A DNA stretch of 64,000 nt from Chamaelirium japonicum (GCA_947650365.1 OX393553.1:69883463-69947462), one strand, 5' to 3'; shown: positions 43,889 through 55,410, counted from the first letter of the stretch. Program-made: numbers and translations. The notes: generated by a model not told the origin, from the sequence alone.

Positions 43889-44515
43889 GGGACCCATCGG
43901 CCGGCCTGGTGGGCCCCCGAGTACCACAGCGGGACCCACCGGCCCGGCCTGGTGGGCCCCCGAGTACCACAGCGGGACCCACCGGCCCTGCCCAGTGGGC
44001 CCCCGGAGACCACAGCGGGACCCACCGGCCCTGCCCAGTGGGCCCCCGAGTACCACAGGGGGACCCACCGGCCTTGCCTGGTGGGCCCCCGGAGACAGCA
44101 GGGGGACCCACCGGCCTTGCCTGGTGGGCCCCCGGAGACAACAGCAGGACCCACCGACCCTGCCTGGTGGGCCCCCGAGTACCACAGCGGGACCCACCGG
44201 CCCTGCCCAGTGGGCCCCCGGAGACCACAGCGGGACCCACCGGCCCTGCCCAGTGGGCCCCCGAGTACCACAGGGGGACCCACCGGCCTTGCCTGGTGGG
44301 CCCCCGGAGACAGCAGGGGGACCCACCGGCCTTGCCTGGTGGGCCCCCGGAGACAACAGCAGGACCCACCGGCCCTGCCTGGTGGGCCCCCGAGTACCAC
44401 AGCAGGTCCCACCGGCCCTGCCAAGTGGGCCCCCAGAGACCGCAACGGGACCCACCGGCCCTGCCTGGTGGGCCCCTGAAGGCTTTCGAGGGACCCACCG
44501 GCCCTGCCTGGAGGA
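43889..44515 (+). repeat. 43-bp U3 repeats of element 2, about 15 copies
   Basis: Each unit is close to GGGACCCACCGGCCCTGCC, TGGTGGGCCCCCGAGTACCACAGC. A five-unit block of about 215 bp (from 43974) is duplicated in tandem (from 44189). Arms GGGACCCACC and GGTGGGCCCC can pair as a 10-bp hairpin with one mismatch. GGACCCAC and GTGGGCCC fit the published TCP class I/II consensus sites (GGNCCCAC, GTGGNCCC), and TGGGCC is the site II core. All copies lie upstream of the TATA box, so a role as an enhancer array is plausible but inferred. Confidence 0.9.
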
Positions 44516-44572
44516 TCCCCAGATACGGCAGCAAAAACCGCCATTTGCCCCGGAATCCCTCCCAGAGAATCC

Positions 44573-44580
44573 TATAAATA
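44573..44580 (+). promoter_or_regulatory. TATA box of the 5' LTR, element 2
   Basis: TATAAATA in ATCCTATAAATAGCAGAG, about 60 bp after the last U3 repeat. Likely promoter for the gag transcript. Confidence 0.75.
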
Positions 44581-44995
44581 GCAGAGTCTTCGAATGTAAA
44601 AGGATCGATTCTGAAAAAAAGATCGAATTCTCAGTTCTAAAAACCAGAGCTCTGGGATTTTCAACTTCTGATCTACCATCTCTCTTCGATCTTCTTCTCT
44701 CTTTCGAAGAGATCAGGGAGCTTTCAGTGATACTCGGCCTGTCGAGGTCACTTCAACCTAAGTGTTAGTGAATTCGGGTTGCGCCCTATAGCACGGAGAC
44801 GTAGGCTTCGGCTGAACTCCGAGATCACTTCTCTTGTGTCAAAATCTCTCTCTCTCTGATTGCTTTTCTGTTTACATATCAAAAAAGCAACAACTTCAAC
44901 CAATCGATCGACCAACGATCTTCGACATTAACTTCGACTCCAATTGACTGGTGCTGCGAAGGTCTTCGGGTCGGCACGAAGATTTTCCCCCACAG

Positions 44996-45013
44996 TTTGG
45001 CGCCGTCTGTGGG
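44996..45013 (+). promoter_or_regulatory. Primer-binding site of element 2
   Basis: TTTGGCGCCGTCTGTGGG begins one base after the LTR and is identical to the PBS of element 1. Confidence 0.87.
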
Positions 45014-45139
45014 ATCCGAGCGAGAAGCCGTGTCCTCTCTACTTCGACTACCAGATCAATAGCCAAACTTCCTCGCCCCCTTGGTTGATCAGACAACTGA
45101 TCGGACGTCGGCAATCTCGTTGCACCCTTCGCACTCTGA

Positions 45140-46846
45140 ATGGCGAGAATCAAACACCAGGGTCAACCAGAAGGAAGTTATACTCAACAACAAGCTCGTC
45201 CTTAGACTCGATCAATGAGTCAAAGGCTCAATTTCGGACAGCCCCTTGCTGTCCCAGAGATGGGGGTTCATTCAGGGAGTGGAAGATCTGTCGATCGACC
45301 GATCATCCACCCTGCACGACAATCAATTGGTCAAACAACCCCCACTCCTGCTAAAGACCCTCCTTCGACATATCAAATTTCAGCGGTCGACTTTCAACTG
45401 CTTCAATTTGCAAAGCAAAACGCCACCCTCACCGCTGAAAGGGATGCTCTCAAGAGGGCAGCTTCTGAGGCTGGGATCGCTCTTCCTATCCCCTCTACAA
45501 ATGAGAGGGTCGATCTTCCGCAACATTCAATCCACTCTGAGCAACAGAGGTCAATGGGCACTACTACCCTCGAAAGGGTTCGACGCGATCCAACTCCCTC
45601 TGCTGCCCTGTGGAAGCAGAGTGTTTGGGACCGCCTCGACGACGAATCCTCTCAATCCACTCCTGGTCGCAACTTCAACAAAAGAGTCCCTTCAAAGCAA
45701 GATGACTCGAGAAGATGTCAGATGAAAGGTGCGCCCTCGAAGAATAGAGTTTCACCATCCGTTCCGCTTCAACGTGGGCTCAGATCGGACCTTCGTCATC
45801 GACTCCAATCTGCCGAACAGGACCTCTCGATCTTACCCCTCGATCTCCATCTAAGTCGAGGGCAGGGTCGTAGGGATGGATACTCCTCCGTTGGACCCCT
45901 CCATCGAAGCTTATTCGAGTCAGCATTTCCAAGGGGATGGAGAACACCCACTCTACCCAAATTCAATTGCGTCAAAGGAGATCCAACTCTCCATATACTC
46001 TCTTTCAAACAATCCCTGACACCGCATGAAGAAGAGAACAACGTGCTCTGCCGCACCTTCGCCGGGAGCCTCGATGAGCCATCCCTCGATTGGTACCACA
46101 ACCTTCGAGCTGGATCCATTACTCAGTTCAGCGTCTTAGCCAATCTCTTTGTGCAACATTATCAACTTAATTTGAAGCCGGAGAAGAAGCTCGATTCCCT
46201 CTATCGGCTAAGGATGGGTTCGGATGAGAGTCTTCGCAGCTTCACAAGGAGATTTCGCAATGAGCACGCTGCCCTCTCTGGGAGGCATCTGGATGATGAA
46301 GCTATCATGTTGGCATTTCAGAATGCACTCCGCTTCGACATGCACATTTACAACGACTTCATTCGCAATCCTCCTCTTTCCCTAGGTTCAATGTTTGATC
46401 GAATCCAACGGGAAATTGAGGTTGAGGATGATCAAGTTGCCCGAAAGGGACGAGAGACGAAGAGGCGACCCGCCGAAAGGGAAACCACAAAATATGCTAC
46501 CAGAGCCTACAATGCAGAAGCAGAAGTTCCTCTCGCACCCAAGCGATTAAGAAACGATGGACGCCGATCTCCTCCAAAGAAGACTACTTTTACCAAATGG
46601 AATCTACCAATCGAACAGATCCTCGATCGAATTCAGCATGAAGAGTTCCTCCGATGGCCTAATCCACTGCAGCCCGACACTAAGGCCACTGCAGACAAAA
46701 CCGTCTACTGTGATTTCCATCGCAGTCATGGTCATTCAACTGATCAGTGCCACCGGCTAAGGCATCATTTGGAAGATCTGCTACGTGTAGGACATCTCCA
46801 AGAGTTTCTCAAAGGCAGGCAAAATCATTCCTTCGAACATCACTAG
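45140..46846 (+). CDS. gag: Retrotransposon gag polyprotein, element 2 (543 aa from the internal Met; TAG at codon 22 of the longer frame)
   Basis: Gag of the element 1 type. By comparison with element 1 the ancestral start is the ATG at 45140 (MARIKHQGQPEG), but codon 22 is TAG (45203-45205). The remaining frame can start at Met 26 (45215, MSQRLNFGQPLAV), giving 543 residues, so the loss may be tolerated because the missing part is a variable leader. The gag domain shows LPKFNCVKGDPTLHILSFKQ, CRTFAGSLDEPSLDWYHNL and LRSFTRRFRNEHAALSG; the Cys/His cluster CDFHRSHGHSTDQC is near the end. Many differences from element 1 are at third codon positions while the domain core is nearly unchanged. It would form particles packaging element RNA; Pol must come from another element. 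Confidence 0.88.
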
Positions 46847-46863
46847 TGAAGATCTCCCTCGAG

Positions 46864-47052
46864 ATGGAAAAATCTGAGGGGTTGGAGATGATCAACTTTC
46901 AAGCGACCATTTGTATCGTCAGAGAACGCAGCAGCTGGAAACTAGATCCCAACTGGGAAGGTCTATACAAAGTCAAATCAGAAGGAGGCCAAGGATTCTA
47001 TCGATTGCCACGGGCTTGGAATGCTCGAAATCTTAAATTGTTCTATCTATGA
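46864..47052 (+). pseudogene. Integrase C-terminal tail remnant of element 2
   Basis: After the gag stop, another frame reads SSWKLDPNWEGLYKV, then GGQGFYRLPRAWNARNLKLF, the typical end of plant Ty3/gypsy integrase. About 35 residues upstream (MEKSEGLEMINFQATICIV) do not match integrase closely. The rest of pol is gone. Compared with element 1, about 80-100 more bases lie between gag and the KLxPNWEG motif, so the two deletions either differ or element 1 shrank further. Confidence 0.82.
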
Positions 47053-47184
47053 TGAAAATTCAATGTTGAATAAAGATTGCTTTCAAACGTCTACTTGTCC
47101 GTTCAAATTCTGAGTTATGAGACAGCGCAATATTCAGTTTCAAACCTTCAAGCAAATTCAAGTTGAGCCAGCTCAACCTTCAAA
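47053..47184 (+). other. Spacer after the integrase tail
   Basis: Contains AAACGTCTACTTGTCCGTTC and AATTCAAGTTGAGCCAGCTC, both found inverted in element 1 (30540 and 30465), showing collinearity of the two elements here. Confidence 0.7.
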
Positions 47185-47515
47185 CTACCAGGTCGTTTAA
47201 CAAGTTTAGGGCCTCGTGTTGCGACACGACCCTTTACGTGCAAATGTTAAACGATTTCGGGTTGTGAAACAGCACAACTCTCAATTTCAAGCTACCAGGT
47301 CGTTTAACAAGTTTAGGGCATCGTGTTGCGACACTACCCTTTACGTGCAAATGTTAAACGGTTTCGGGTTGTGAAACAGCACAACTCTCAATTTCAAGCT
47401 ACCAGGTCGTTTAACAAGTTTAGGGCCTCGTGTTGCGACACGACCCTTTACGTGCAAATGTTAAACGGTTTCGGGTTGTGAAACAGCACAACTCTCAATT
47501 TCAAGCTACCAGAAT
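47185..47515 (+). repeat. ~107-bp tandem repeat, three copies
   Basis: Units begin with AGGTCGTTTAACAAGTTTAG near 47190, 47298 and 47403 and contain CGTGTTGCGACACGACCC and TTCGGGTTGTGAAACAGCAC. It is the same repeat as in element 1 at 30012-30450, which has four copies. Confidence 0.92.
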
Positions 47516-48099
47516 ATCAACACTCAGATACATAATCCAAGACACCTTCGCTGCCTCGACGTGCAGCAAGTCCAAAATCCGAGACCTGCTCTCGGCACCC
47601 TAGCAAAGCCTAAAGCTCTTTGCCCCAACACATCTCGACATGAAGATCAAGGTCCCACGCGTCGAGCAGCATTCAGCCAATGTCACTCCAGAGGCAGGAC
47701 ATCTCTCAAACTTACCAAGTCACTACAGAAGACTTCTACCACTCGACACTCATCACGTGCTCTCATGCTCGAGGAAGACTCGTTCTGGAAATCCACCATC
47801 GATGAGGGGGTGAAACGACAATCTTTCATAGCCAGCATCAACGACGAGACGACTATCACCCAGGAGTCGCGTGATCTTCCGACCAACCCTCAAAAATCTT
47901 CCGACGTTGCAGATCGTCCTAAGATTCAAAAGCCGATTGACAAAAGCGAAAACTCATCAACCATTCAAGGGTAAAGTCTGAGGCATGAACCGCAGCATTC
48001 GAACAAAGTCCAAATTTAGTTCTAGTATTTGGTAGTAAAGTCCGAGACCTGAGTCTCAGCATTCAATCGAAGTCTTCGCTCGTGGCCTCACTCGAACCA
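47516..48099 (+). other. Element 2 internal sequence of unknown function
   Basis: An open frame at 47561-47974 (137 aa, containing RQSFIASINDETTITQESRD) has no feature I recognise; its Ser/Thr/Lys-rich, low-complexity character and lack of a homologue in element 1 make coding doubtful. AGTCTGAGGCATGAACCGCAGCATTCG and AGTCCGAGACCTGAGTCTCAGCATTC-like phrases near 47975 and 48038 form an imperfect direct repeat. Confidence 0.4.
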
Positions 48100-48360
48100 T
48101 GACCGGATAATTTTTTACCGATCGGACAAATTTGTCCGATCGGCTAAAATCATTCGATCGGTCGATTTTCTACTGGATCTGGCAAAAAACCGAGGTTTTT
48201 TGCCGATCACTCGAACCTTGACCGGATAATTTTTTACCGATCGGACAAACTTGTCCGATCGGCTAAAATCATTCGATCGGTCGACTTTCTACTGGATCTG
48301 GCAAGAAACCAAGGTTTTTTGCCGATCACTCGAACCTTGACCAGATAATTTGGCCTCAAC
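48100..48360 (+). repeat. GATCGG-type ~122-bp repeat, two copies
   Basis: Two copies start at ACCGGATAATTTTTTACCGA (near 48101 and 48221) and include ACCGATCGGACAAA, CTACTGGATCTGGCAA and TTTTTTGCCGATCACTCGAA. These phrases match the GATCGG units of element 1 in content (a GATCC-AGTA and TTTTTT-GCCGATC core). Confidence 0.88.
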
Positions 48361-49555
48361 ACTATTCATTAGCAAGGCATTCGAATTCTATTCAGAATAC
48401 CCAAAAATTCAAATTGCTTTCCTAAGTTAGCAGGCACCAACAACTGTGATAAGGATCTTATCACAACATCCAGGAGCGCTACATTAACAGACATTATCCA
48501 TGCTCGCAAATGACGGGAGCTTGGTCTATTAATTCCACAATCCCGGTAGCATGTCATCAACGAGCGGGATTCGCATTGGTAGCGGGACCCAATTACAGTA
48601 CAAAAGATTCCTCCAACTAGAAAGAGGAAATCCTACTTGACCGATCTGGGTGTTCAGTCCATTTGAAATGCCGTTTGGTTGTATGGTGTTTGATCAAAAA
48701 CAATTCAAATCGAACGACCATGGTGTGCCGGGTTGGGAGCACGCGTGGTGTATACACCAAACGTTTACATAGCCTTCACCTGAGTTGTCAACTTTTGACC
48801 CTTGAAGCAAACCTCAAAGGTGTAAATCAACGGCCATAAACAATGCCATCACAGCCTTCCTTTCCATCATGCATGGAACTCCCATGCAAGCATGCATGAA
48901 TATGCACCGATCCACCACCTCTCATTCCCACTTGAGAATCCATCTAAAGGTTTGATTTGAATGTGGAGGGAAACGTTGGGTACTCAGTTTGTTTGGGTAC
49001 CCAGTTTGTTTGGAATTTAATATTCCATTTGATCAGCAAAGTCTTCACGTGGGTGACCCATTTTCAATCCCACTGTGCAGTCAGCGAGGCCTTCACCACT
49101 TAATCAACAGGCCCGTGACTGCACAGTGGCTCAGTTCTTTTATTCTCCGATATCAACAAAGCAGTGCAGCTGTTGCCCACTACCCACCTTTCAAAAGACA
49201 TCGACGGCTGAAATTTACACTCATTGACGTGGCATCCGATCACGCGAGGCCTTCACCACTTAATCAACAGACCCGTGACTGAGCAGCCGGCCCGTGACTG
49301 CACAGCGACTCCGCTCAGCCGCTCAGATCCTCTATTCTCCCGCATCCACAAAGCAGAGGAGCTCTAAACCCCTCGTCTCCCTCAACTCCAACCTCAGCTC
49401 CGCCGCTCCCGATCTCATCACCGATCGGCCGCAACTCCCCGGCAACCGACGGATCGAAGTCCCACTACCAATCACCATCTCCCACTGCACCGAGAACGGC
49501 GACTCCGCCTCAGATCGGCTGCTGGCGACCGATCGGGCATATTCAGCCGGTCAAG
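48361..49555 (+). other. Element 2 unique 3' region
   Basis: About 1.2 kb without a recognisable product. A 35-bp direct repeat (GAGGCCTTCACCACTTAATC, then CCCGTGACTG) occurs near 49088 and 49247. The stretch 49310-49520 is GC-rich and codon-like (Ser/Pro-rich in all frames) and could be captured host sequence, but I cannot identify it. GCATGxATGGAACTCCCATGC-like inverted words occur near 48870. Confidence 0.45.
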
Positions 49556-50885
49556 ATTTCAGCGATCGGTCGCGGAGGGGGTTATTTCTCCAGATTTAGC
49601 ACAAAATTACCCGATCAGTGCCTCCGATCGGTCAAATTTGACCGATCGGTCAAATTTGACCGATCGGCAAACTCGATCCCCTTCTTCCCCTTTGTTTTCT
49701 ATTTGATCGGCGAAAAATACTACTGGATCTGGTGCCAAAAGTGGGTATTTTACCGATCACCGATTTTCTGACCGGCTGTTTTTTGCCCGATCGGTGAAAT
49801 TTACCCGATCGGCAAAATGCACCCGATCGGTGATTTGCACCCGATCAGCAGCCTGATCCTGATCGGTGATTTGCACCTGATCGGTGATTTGCACCTGATC
49901 GGTGATTTGCACCCGATCGGCAGCCTGATCATGATCGACGATTTACACCTGATCGGTGATTTGCACCTGATCGGTGATTTGCACCTGATCGGAGATTTGC
50001 ACCCGATCGGTGATTTGCACCTGATCGGTGATTTGCACCCGATCGGCGATTTGCACCCAATCAATAACTCCTCCCGATCAAAAACGACCTTCTTCTCTCA
50101 AATCTGATCTCTACCTGATCGAACATACCATACCACCCTCCCCTTCCATTTGGCGAGTTGCACCCGATCACCTCGATCGATAGGTCGAAATTGACCGATC
50201 ACTTTTTTGACCGATCAAAATTTGACCGATCAAAATTTGACCGATCACTTTTTTGACCGATCAAAATTTGACCGATCAAATTTGACCGATCAAATTTGAC
50301 CGATCACTTCGACCAATCACTTTGACTGATCGGTCAGACTTGACCAGTCGAATTCGATCGATCGGTCAAAATCTCTACTGGATCGGTCAAAAAACCATGT
50401 TTTTTGACCGATCACCCGATCCTTGACCGGTTGAATTTTGACTGATCAGTCAAAATTTGACCGATCGGTCAAATTTGTCCGATCGGTCAAAATTTGACCG
50501 ATCGGCCAAAATTTAACCGATCGGTCAAAATTTGACCGATCAGTCAAATTTGTCCGATCGAACAGAAATCAATCGATCGGTCAAAATCTCTACTGGATCG
50601 GTCAAAAAACCATGTTTTTTTGACCGATCACCCGATCCTTGACCGGTTGAATTTTGACTGATCAGTCAAAATTTGACCGATCGGTCAAATTTGACCGATC
50701 GGTCAAATTTGTCCGATCGGTCAAATTTGTCCGATCGGCCAAATTTTAACCAATCGGTCAAAATTTGACCGATCGGTCAAAATTTGACCGATCAGTCAAA
50801 TTTGTCCGATCGGCCAAATTTTAACCGATCGGTCAAAATTTGTCCGATCGATCAAATTTGACCGATCAGTCTATTTTCAAACGCT
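49556..50885 (+). repeat. GATCGG/TTTGACC minisatellite array of element 2
   Basis: Dense short repeats, first of the type CCCGATCGGTGATTTGCAC (17-18 bp, 49790-50060), then GACCGATCGGTCAAAATTT (50170-50880), with larger ~215-bp repeats bounded by CTACTGGATCGGTCAAAAAA (near 50373 and 50590). GACCGATCGGTC is a perfect palindrome, and neighbouring AAATTTGACC/GGTCAAATTT words extend it, so the transcript could fold into many stems. Open frames here (ICxSPIGCK-like) are repeat artefacts. Confidence 0.92.
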
Positions 50886-50992
50886 TAACACTCGACAAAG
50901 AGCTCCTCTTCATGTGTGACAGGGGGTCGTTAGCTTTGCACCACGAATCCAAGCCAGCCAGAATGCACTCTAGCTAACTTGGAGGGGGTAAC
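50886..50992 (+). promoter_or_regulatory. Region before the 3' LTR with the polypurine tract
   Basis: GGAGGGGG at 50981-50988 followed by TAAC and the LTR is the plus-strand priming site. The preceding ~90 bp (AGGGGGTCGTTAGC, CACCACGAATCC) match element 1 inverted at 27300-27360. Confidence 0.8.
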
Positions 50993-52135
50993 TGTGGGTG
51001 CAAATTTTGGTAAGAAATCTGCAAGCAGCGGGACCCATCGGCCGGCCTGGTGGGCCCCCGAGTACCACAGCGGGACCCACCGGCCCGGCCTGGTGGGCCC
51101 CCGAGTACCACAGCGGGACCCACCGGCCCTGCCCAGTGGGCCCCCGGAGACCACAGCGGGACCCACCGGCCCTGCCCAGTGGGCCCCCGAGTACCACAGG
51201 GGGACCCACCGGCCTTGCCTGGTGGGCCCCCGGAGACAGCAGGGGGACCCACCGGCCTTGCCTGGTGGGCCCCCGGAGACAACAGCAGGACCCACCGGCC
51301 CTGCCTGGTGGGCCCCCGAGTACCACAGCGGGACCCACCGGCCCTGCCCAGTGGGCCCCCGGAGACCACAGCGGGACCCACCGGCCCTGCCCAGTGGGCC
51401 CCCGAGTACCACAGGGGGACCCACCGGCCTTGCCTGGTGGGCCCCCGGAGACAGCAGGGGGACCCACCGGCCTTGCCTGGTGGGCCCCCGGAGACAACAG
51501 CAGGACCCACCGGCCCTGCCTGGTGGGCCCCCGAGTACCACAGCAGGTCCCACCGGCCCTGCCAAGTGGGCCCCCAGAGACCGCAACGGGACCCACCGGC
51601 CCTGCCTGGTGGGCCCCTGAAGGCTTTCGAGGGACCCACCGGCCCTGCCTGGAGGATCCCCAGATACGGCAGCAAAAACCGCCATTTGCCCCGGAATCCC
51701 TCCCAGAGAATCCTATAAATAGCAGAGTCTTCGAATGTAAAAGGATCGATTCTGAAAAAAAGATCGAATTCTCAGTTCTAAAAACCAGAGCTCTGGGATT
51801 TTCAACTTCTGATCTACCATCTCTCTTCGATCTTCTTCTCTCTTTCGAAGAGATCAGGGAGCTTTCAGTGATACTCGGCCTGTCGAGGTCACTTCAACCT
51901 AAGTGTTAGTGAATTCGGGTTGCTCCCTATAGCACGGAGACGTAGGCTTCGGCTGAACTCCGAGATCACTTCTCTTGTGTCAAAATCTCTCTCTCTCTGA
52001 TTGCTTTTCTGTTTACATATCAAAAAAGCAACAACTTCAACCAATCGATCGACCAACGATCTTCGACATTAACTTCGACTCCAATTGACTGGTGCTGCGA
52101 AGGTCTTCGGGTCGGCACGAAGATTTTCCCCCACA
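50993..52135 (+). repeat. 3' LTR of element 2 (1143 bp)
   Basis: Same length and structure as the 5' LTR with two substitutions. Its TATA box is at 51714-51721. Confidence 0.95.
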
Positions 52136-54221
52136 ATATACCTTCCACCTACCCAACAACAAACCCACCTGCGTACCTACGTAAATATCCACTTATCCAC
52201 GTACACATATACCCACCTACATACACACATACATAAGCACCCACCCGCGCATATACATCCACCTACGCACCCACCTACTCGCCTACGTATATCCACCACA
52301 CACATACCTATATACGTACACCTATCACCCATCCACACACCTACGCACCCACCTATGCATCCACCAATACACTCACCCACATACACCCATCTATACCCGC
52401 CCATACACACCCACGTACGATAAACACACTCATTCACAAACACCTACCCACCAATACACCTACCTATGCACACCAACCCAATAACACACTTACCTATTTC
52501 CACCCACCAATACACTCACTAGCATACCCACCCATGCACCTACCAAGATACTCACCCAAGCACACCTACCCATTAATATAAACCTATAAACTTGTGCACA
52601 CCAACCCCCCCCCATACCCCCTCCCCCTACACATACATACCTCCCAACCATCCAACAACACACCTACCCGCTCACCCACACAAATAGCTACCCACCCAAG
52701 CACACATACACCCACCCGACCCCACACAAACAGCTACCCACGCAAGCACACATATACCCACCTATACATATATATATACAAATATTCACCGACGTACATA
52801 TATCCGCCCGCACAAATACCCACGTACCTAACTACCCGCCTATGTATACCCACCCACCTACTTATACATACCCACACACCTATGTGCGCAAACTTACCAA
52901 CCAATACACCCACCTCTGTACTCACCCATGCACCCACCAACACTCACCCACACACACCTACCTATACCCATACAACTACGCACCAGAGACCGACCAACAC
53001 ACCCAAACCCACCCATACACACATACCTACCCATGCATAAACCTACCAACCCATGCACCTACCTACTCGTCCATATAAACTTATAAACATGTACCCACCC
53101 ACCCACATATGCAAATCCATATACCCACTCATTCACACATGCATAACTACCCACCCACCCATACACACCCATCAACCACGCAGACCCGCCCACCCCCTCA
53201 CACCTACGCACATATACGCCAACACACTCCATGCATACTCAAAAACATATATACCTATATATCCACCCATATACAATCTATGCACCCACCCAACCACACA
53301 CACCCACTAACCCATACATACAAACTCACCACCCACCTACCGACCCATACATACCCATCCATAAACACATACCTAACCACCCACCTATACCCACCAAACC
53401 ACAAAGCCATACACACGTACCCACCCACGCACCCACATATGTGAAACCACCAACCTACTCATCTATACACCTACGCATGTAAACCTATCCATACACACAT
53501 AATCACCCACCAAAATACACCCTCGTATGCACACTCATCCATCTACCCATACACATACCCACCCACCCACCTTATATATCTACGACCAATTTATGCACCC
53601 ATCTACACATATATACCTATGCACACCCACCCATACAACTCCATATACCCACCTACGCACCAATAAAAACCCATATACCCACCAACCCACGTAAACACCT
53701 ACTCATGTACTCACACCCACCAACGTACAACTATCTATATAAGCACCCCCACACCCACCCTCATACCATGCACCTACCCACACACATACCCACGTGTATC
53801 CACCTACACACATACACATACGCACCTACCAAGCCTCCTACGCAACCACCCTCCCATCCATATATGCATACCCTTTCCAATACATACATACCACCTAACC
53901 AACCAACCCATGCATACACAAATACCCACGAACCCACCTACTACGTATACACCCATACAAACATCCACCATGCCACGCACACACACCAACACATATCCAC
54001 CCACCCATTCACCCACGTACCCACTCACTCAGCCACACCCATGCACACTTACCCATCCTAACAAAACCATATCGGGCACCCACCTATACATACAAACCCA
54101 CATACCTACTCATCCACACACGCACACATACTTATCTTTACAAACACCCACGCACACCCACCCAACCACACACATATACACACACACACACACCGACCTA
54201 TACATGAGAAATGATCTACCC
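52136..54221 (+). repeat. Satellite domain 2, including the start of copy B
   Basis: Genic signals are absent. From about 53500 the order of phrases repeats copy A (CACCCTCGTATGCACACT, CCACGTAAACACCTACTC, CTACCAAGCCTCCTACG), matching 23570-24320. It is cut at TGATCTACCC by the LINE-like insertion. Confidence 0.9.
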
Positions 54222-55208
54222 TCCCGAGTTTCTAGCCAAGGGAGTGGGTCACGATTTGAAGTTTTGGGAAGTAAAGAGCTTGATGGAGCTGGAAATGTTG
54301 ACACCTATGAGGATGTGTAGTTTTTTGAGGAGGCTGATGTTGCTAATGTTACAAAGGATGTTGTTATAGAGGTTGCTGATGTTACAGAGGTTGAGGCTGA
54401 TGCCCAAGACGATGTTACAGAGGCTGATGCCTATGATCATGTTGAGGCTGCTAACGTTATAGAGGATGATGTTGCTGTCATAGATGTTGTTACGTAGAAT
54501 GCTAGACAAGTAGAGGAACCAGTTGTTCGGATGGATGGTGCTGCTAACTACACCGAGGTTTTAAGGGAGGAGGCTGGTGTTACCTCTGCTGTAGCAGATG
54601 ATGTTGTGATTGATGATGTTACGAGAGCTGATGGTGTGGTTGATATTGGTATAACAGAGGATGCAGTGAGTAATGTTGTTACGCATATTGGTGGCGATGC
54701 TGGCTCAGCAGAGGCTGCAGTTATTGATGTAGCAACACAAGCTGCCGGTGATGGTAGGGATGATGTTATGCAGTCTGTAGCTGCTGGTAGTGCTGATGTT
54801 ATGCGAGTTTGTACTGAAGACACTGGGATTGTATATGAGGCTGTTGGCAGCCATATGAGATCTTCTGGGCGGAGGAGGAAGAATCCTACCTCTCGATCTG
54901 CTCTACGTATTCCAGCCCTTGAGAGTGCAAATATTATTCCTCGAGAGAAATCCTTGGAAGATCCACTTTTTCAGCATGAGGAGAATTTTGGAGTGGGCTT
55001 CGATTCTCTTCCCCAGTCGGTGGCTTCTGAGGACAATCCTGAGCCATTTGCGGAATTCAGGGAGGGTAAGCTACCTCCTCACCTTGCTAACCATCCTTCT
55101 ATTCTTTTGGTGCCCAACCCTGCTTCTACGATTGGTGCATCTCGCGCTAAGAATCCTTGGCCAAAGGGTACTTCTGATAAAGTCAATAGGAGTAAAGGTG
55201 CTAGTTGA
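54222..55208 (+). pseudogene. ORF1-like frame of the LINE insertion, acidic repeats, two in-frame stops
   Basis: A single reading frame runs from the left edge: PSRVSSQGSGSRFEVLGSKE resembles the GSRFxVL segment often found after the zinc knuckle of plant L1 ORF1. It is followed by about 150 residues of degenerate Asp/Val/Ala/Glu repeats (ADVANVTKDVV, VADVTEVEADAQDDVTEADA), then a Pro-rich C-terminus (LPPHLANHPSILLVPN, KNPWPKGTSDKVNRSKGAS) and TGA. TAG codons at 54318-54320 and 54495-54497 interrupt it; the frame is open from Met 54531 (225 aa). The 5' part and any ORF2 are missing. Assignment to L1 ORF1 rests on the insertion type and the short RFxVL motif, so it is tentative; a processed pseudogene of a host gene is the alternative. 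Confidence 0.5.
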
Positions 55209-55410
55209 TGCGGTTCTTCTACTTATAGCAAATATAGATTGTGTGCAATAGTGTAGCAAATATTGTTTGGTTTGTGTGCTCACTGTCGAGCGTGCGTGTG
55301 CTCACTTGTTGGAGCCTTGTTTCTTTCTGCTTGCTCATCTAGAGTTAAACCATGATTTGTAATTCCCCTTTTTGATTTTTTAATAAATTATTTACCTTTC
55401 AAAAAAAAAA
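55209..55410 (+). other. 3' UTR and poly(A) of the LINE-like insertion
   Basis: After the stop codon come GTGTGCTCACTGTCGAGC, a T-rich stretch, AATAAATTATTT (possible polyadenylation signal near 55383) and ten A residues. Confidence 0.7.

Larger units (their letters stand above)
43852..44994 (+). repeat. 5' LTR of element 2 (1143 bp)
   Basis: TGTGGGTGCAAATTTTGG start and GATTTTCCCCCACA end. U3 carries about 15 tandem 43-bp repeats (43889-44515), followed by a TATAAATA box, a CT-rich stretch (CTCTCTTCGATCTTCTTCTCTC near 44679) and the U5. Frames reading GPPG/GRAGG-like peptides on both strands come from the repeats. Confidence 0.95.
43852..52135 (+). mobile_element. LTR element 2: young gag-only (TR-GAG-like) Ty3/gypsy derivative
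   Basis: 8284 bp, flanked by ATATA (43847-43851 and 52136-52140). Order: 5' LTR (43852-44994), PBS (44996-45013), gag (45140/45215-46846), integrase tail (46864-47052), three ~107-bp repeats, unique sequence, GATCGG minisatellites, PPT (50981-50988), 3' LTR (50993-52135). Both LTRs are 1143 bp and I find only two differences (CCGACCC/CCGGCCC at 44155; TTGCGCCC/TTGCTCCC at 44782). There is no protease, RT, RNase H or integrase core. Same family as element 1, opposite strand. Confidence 0.93.
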
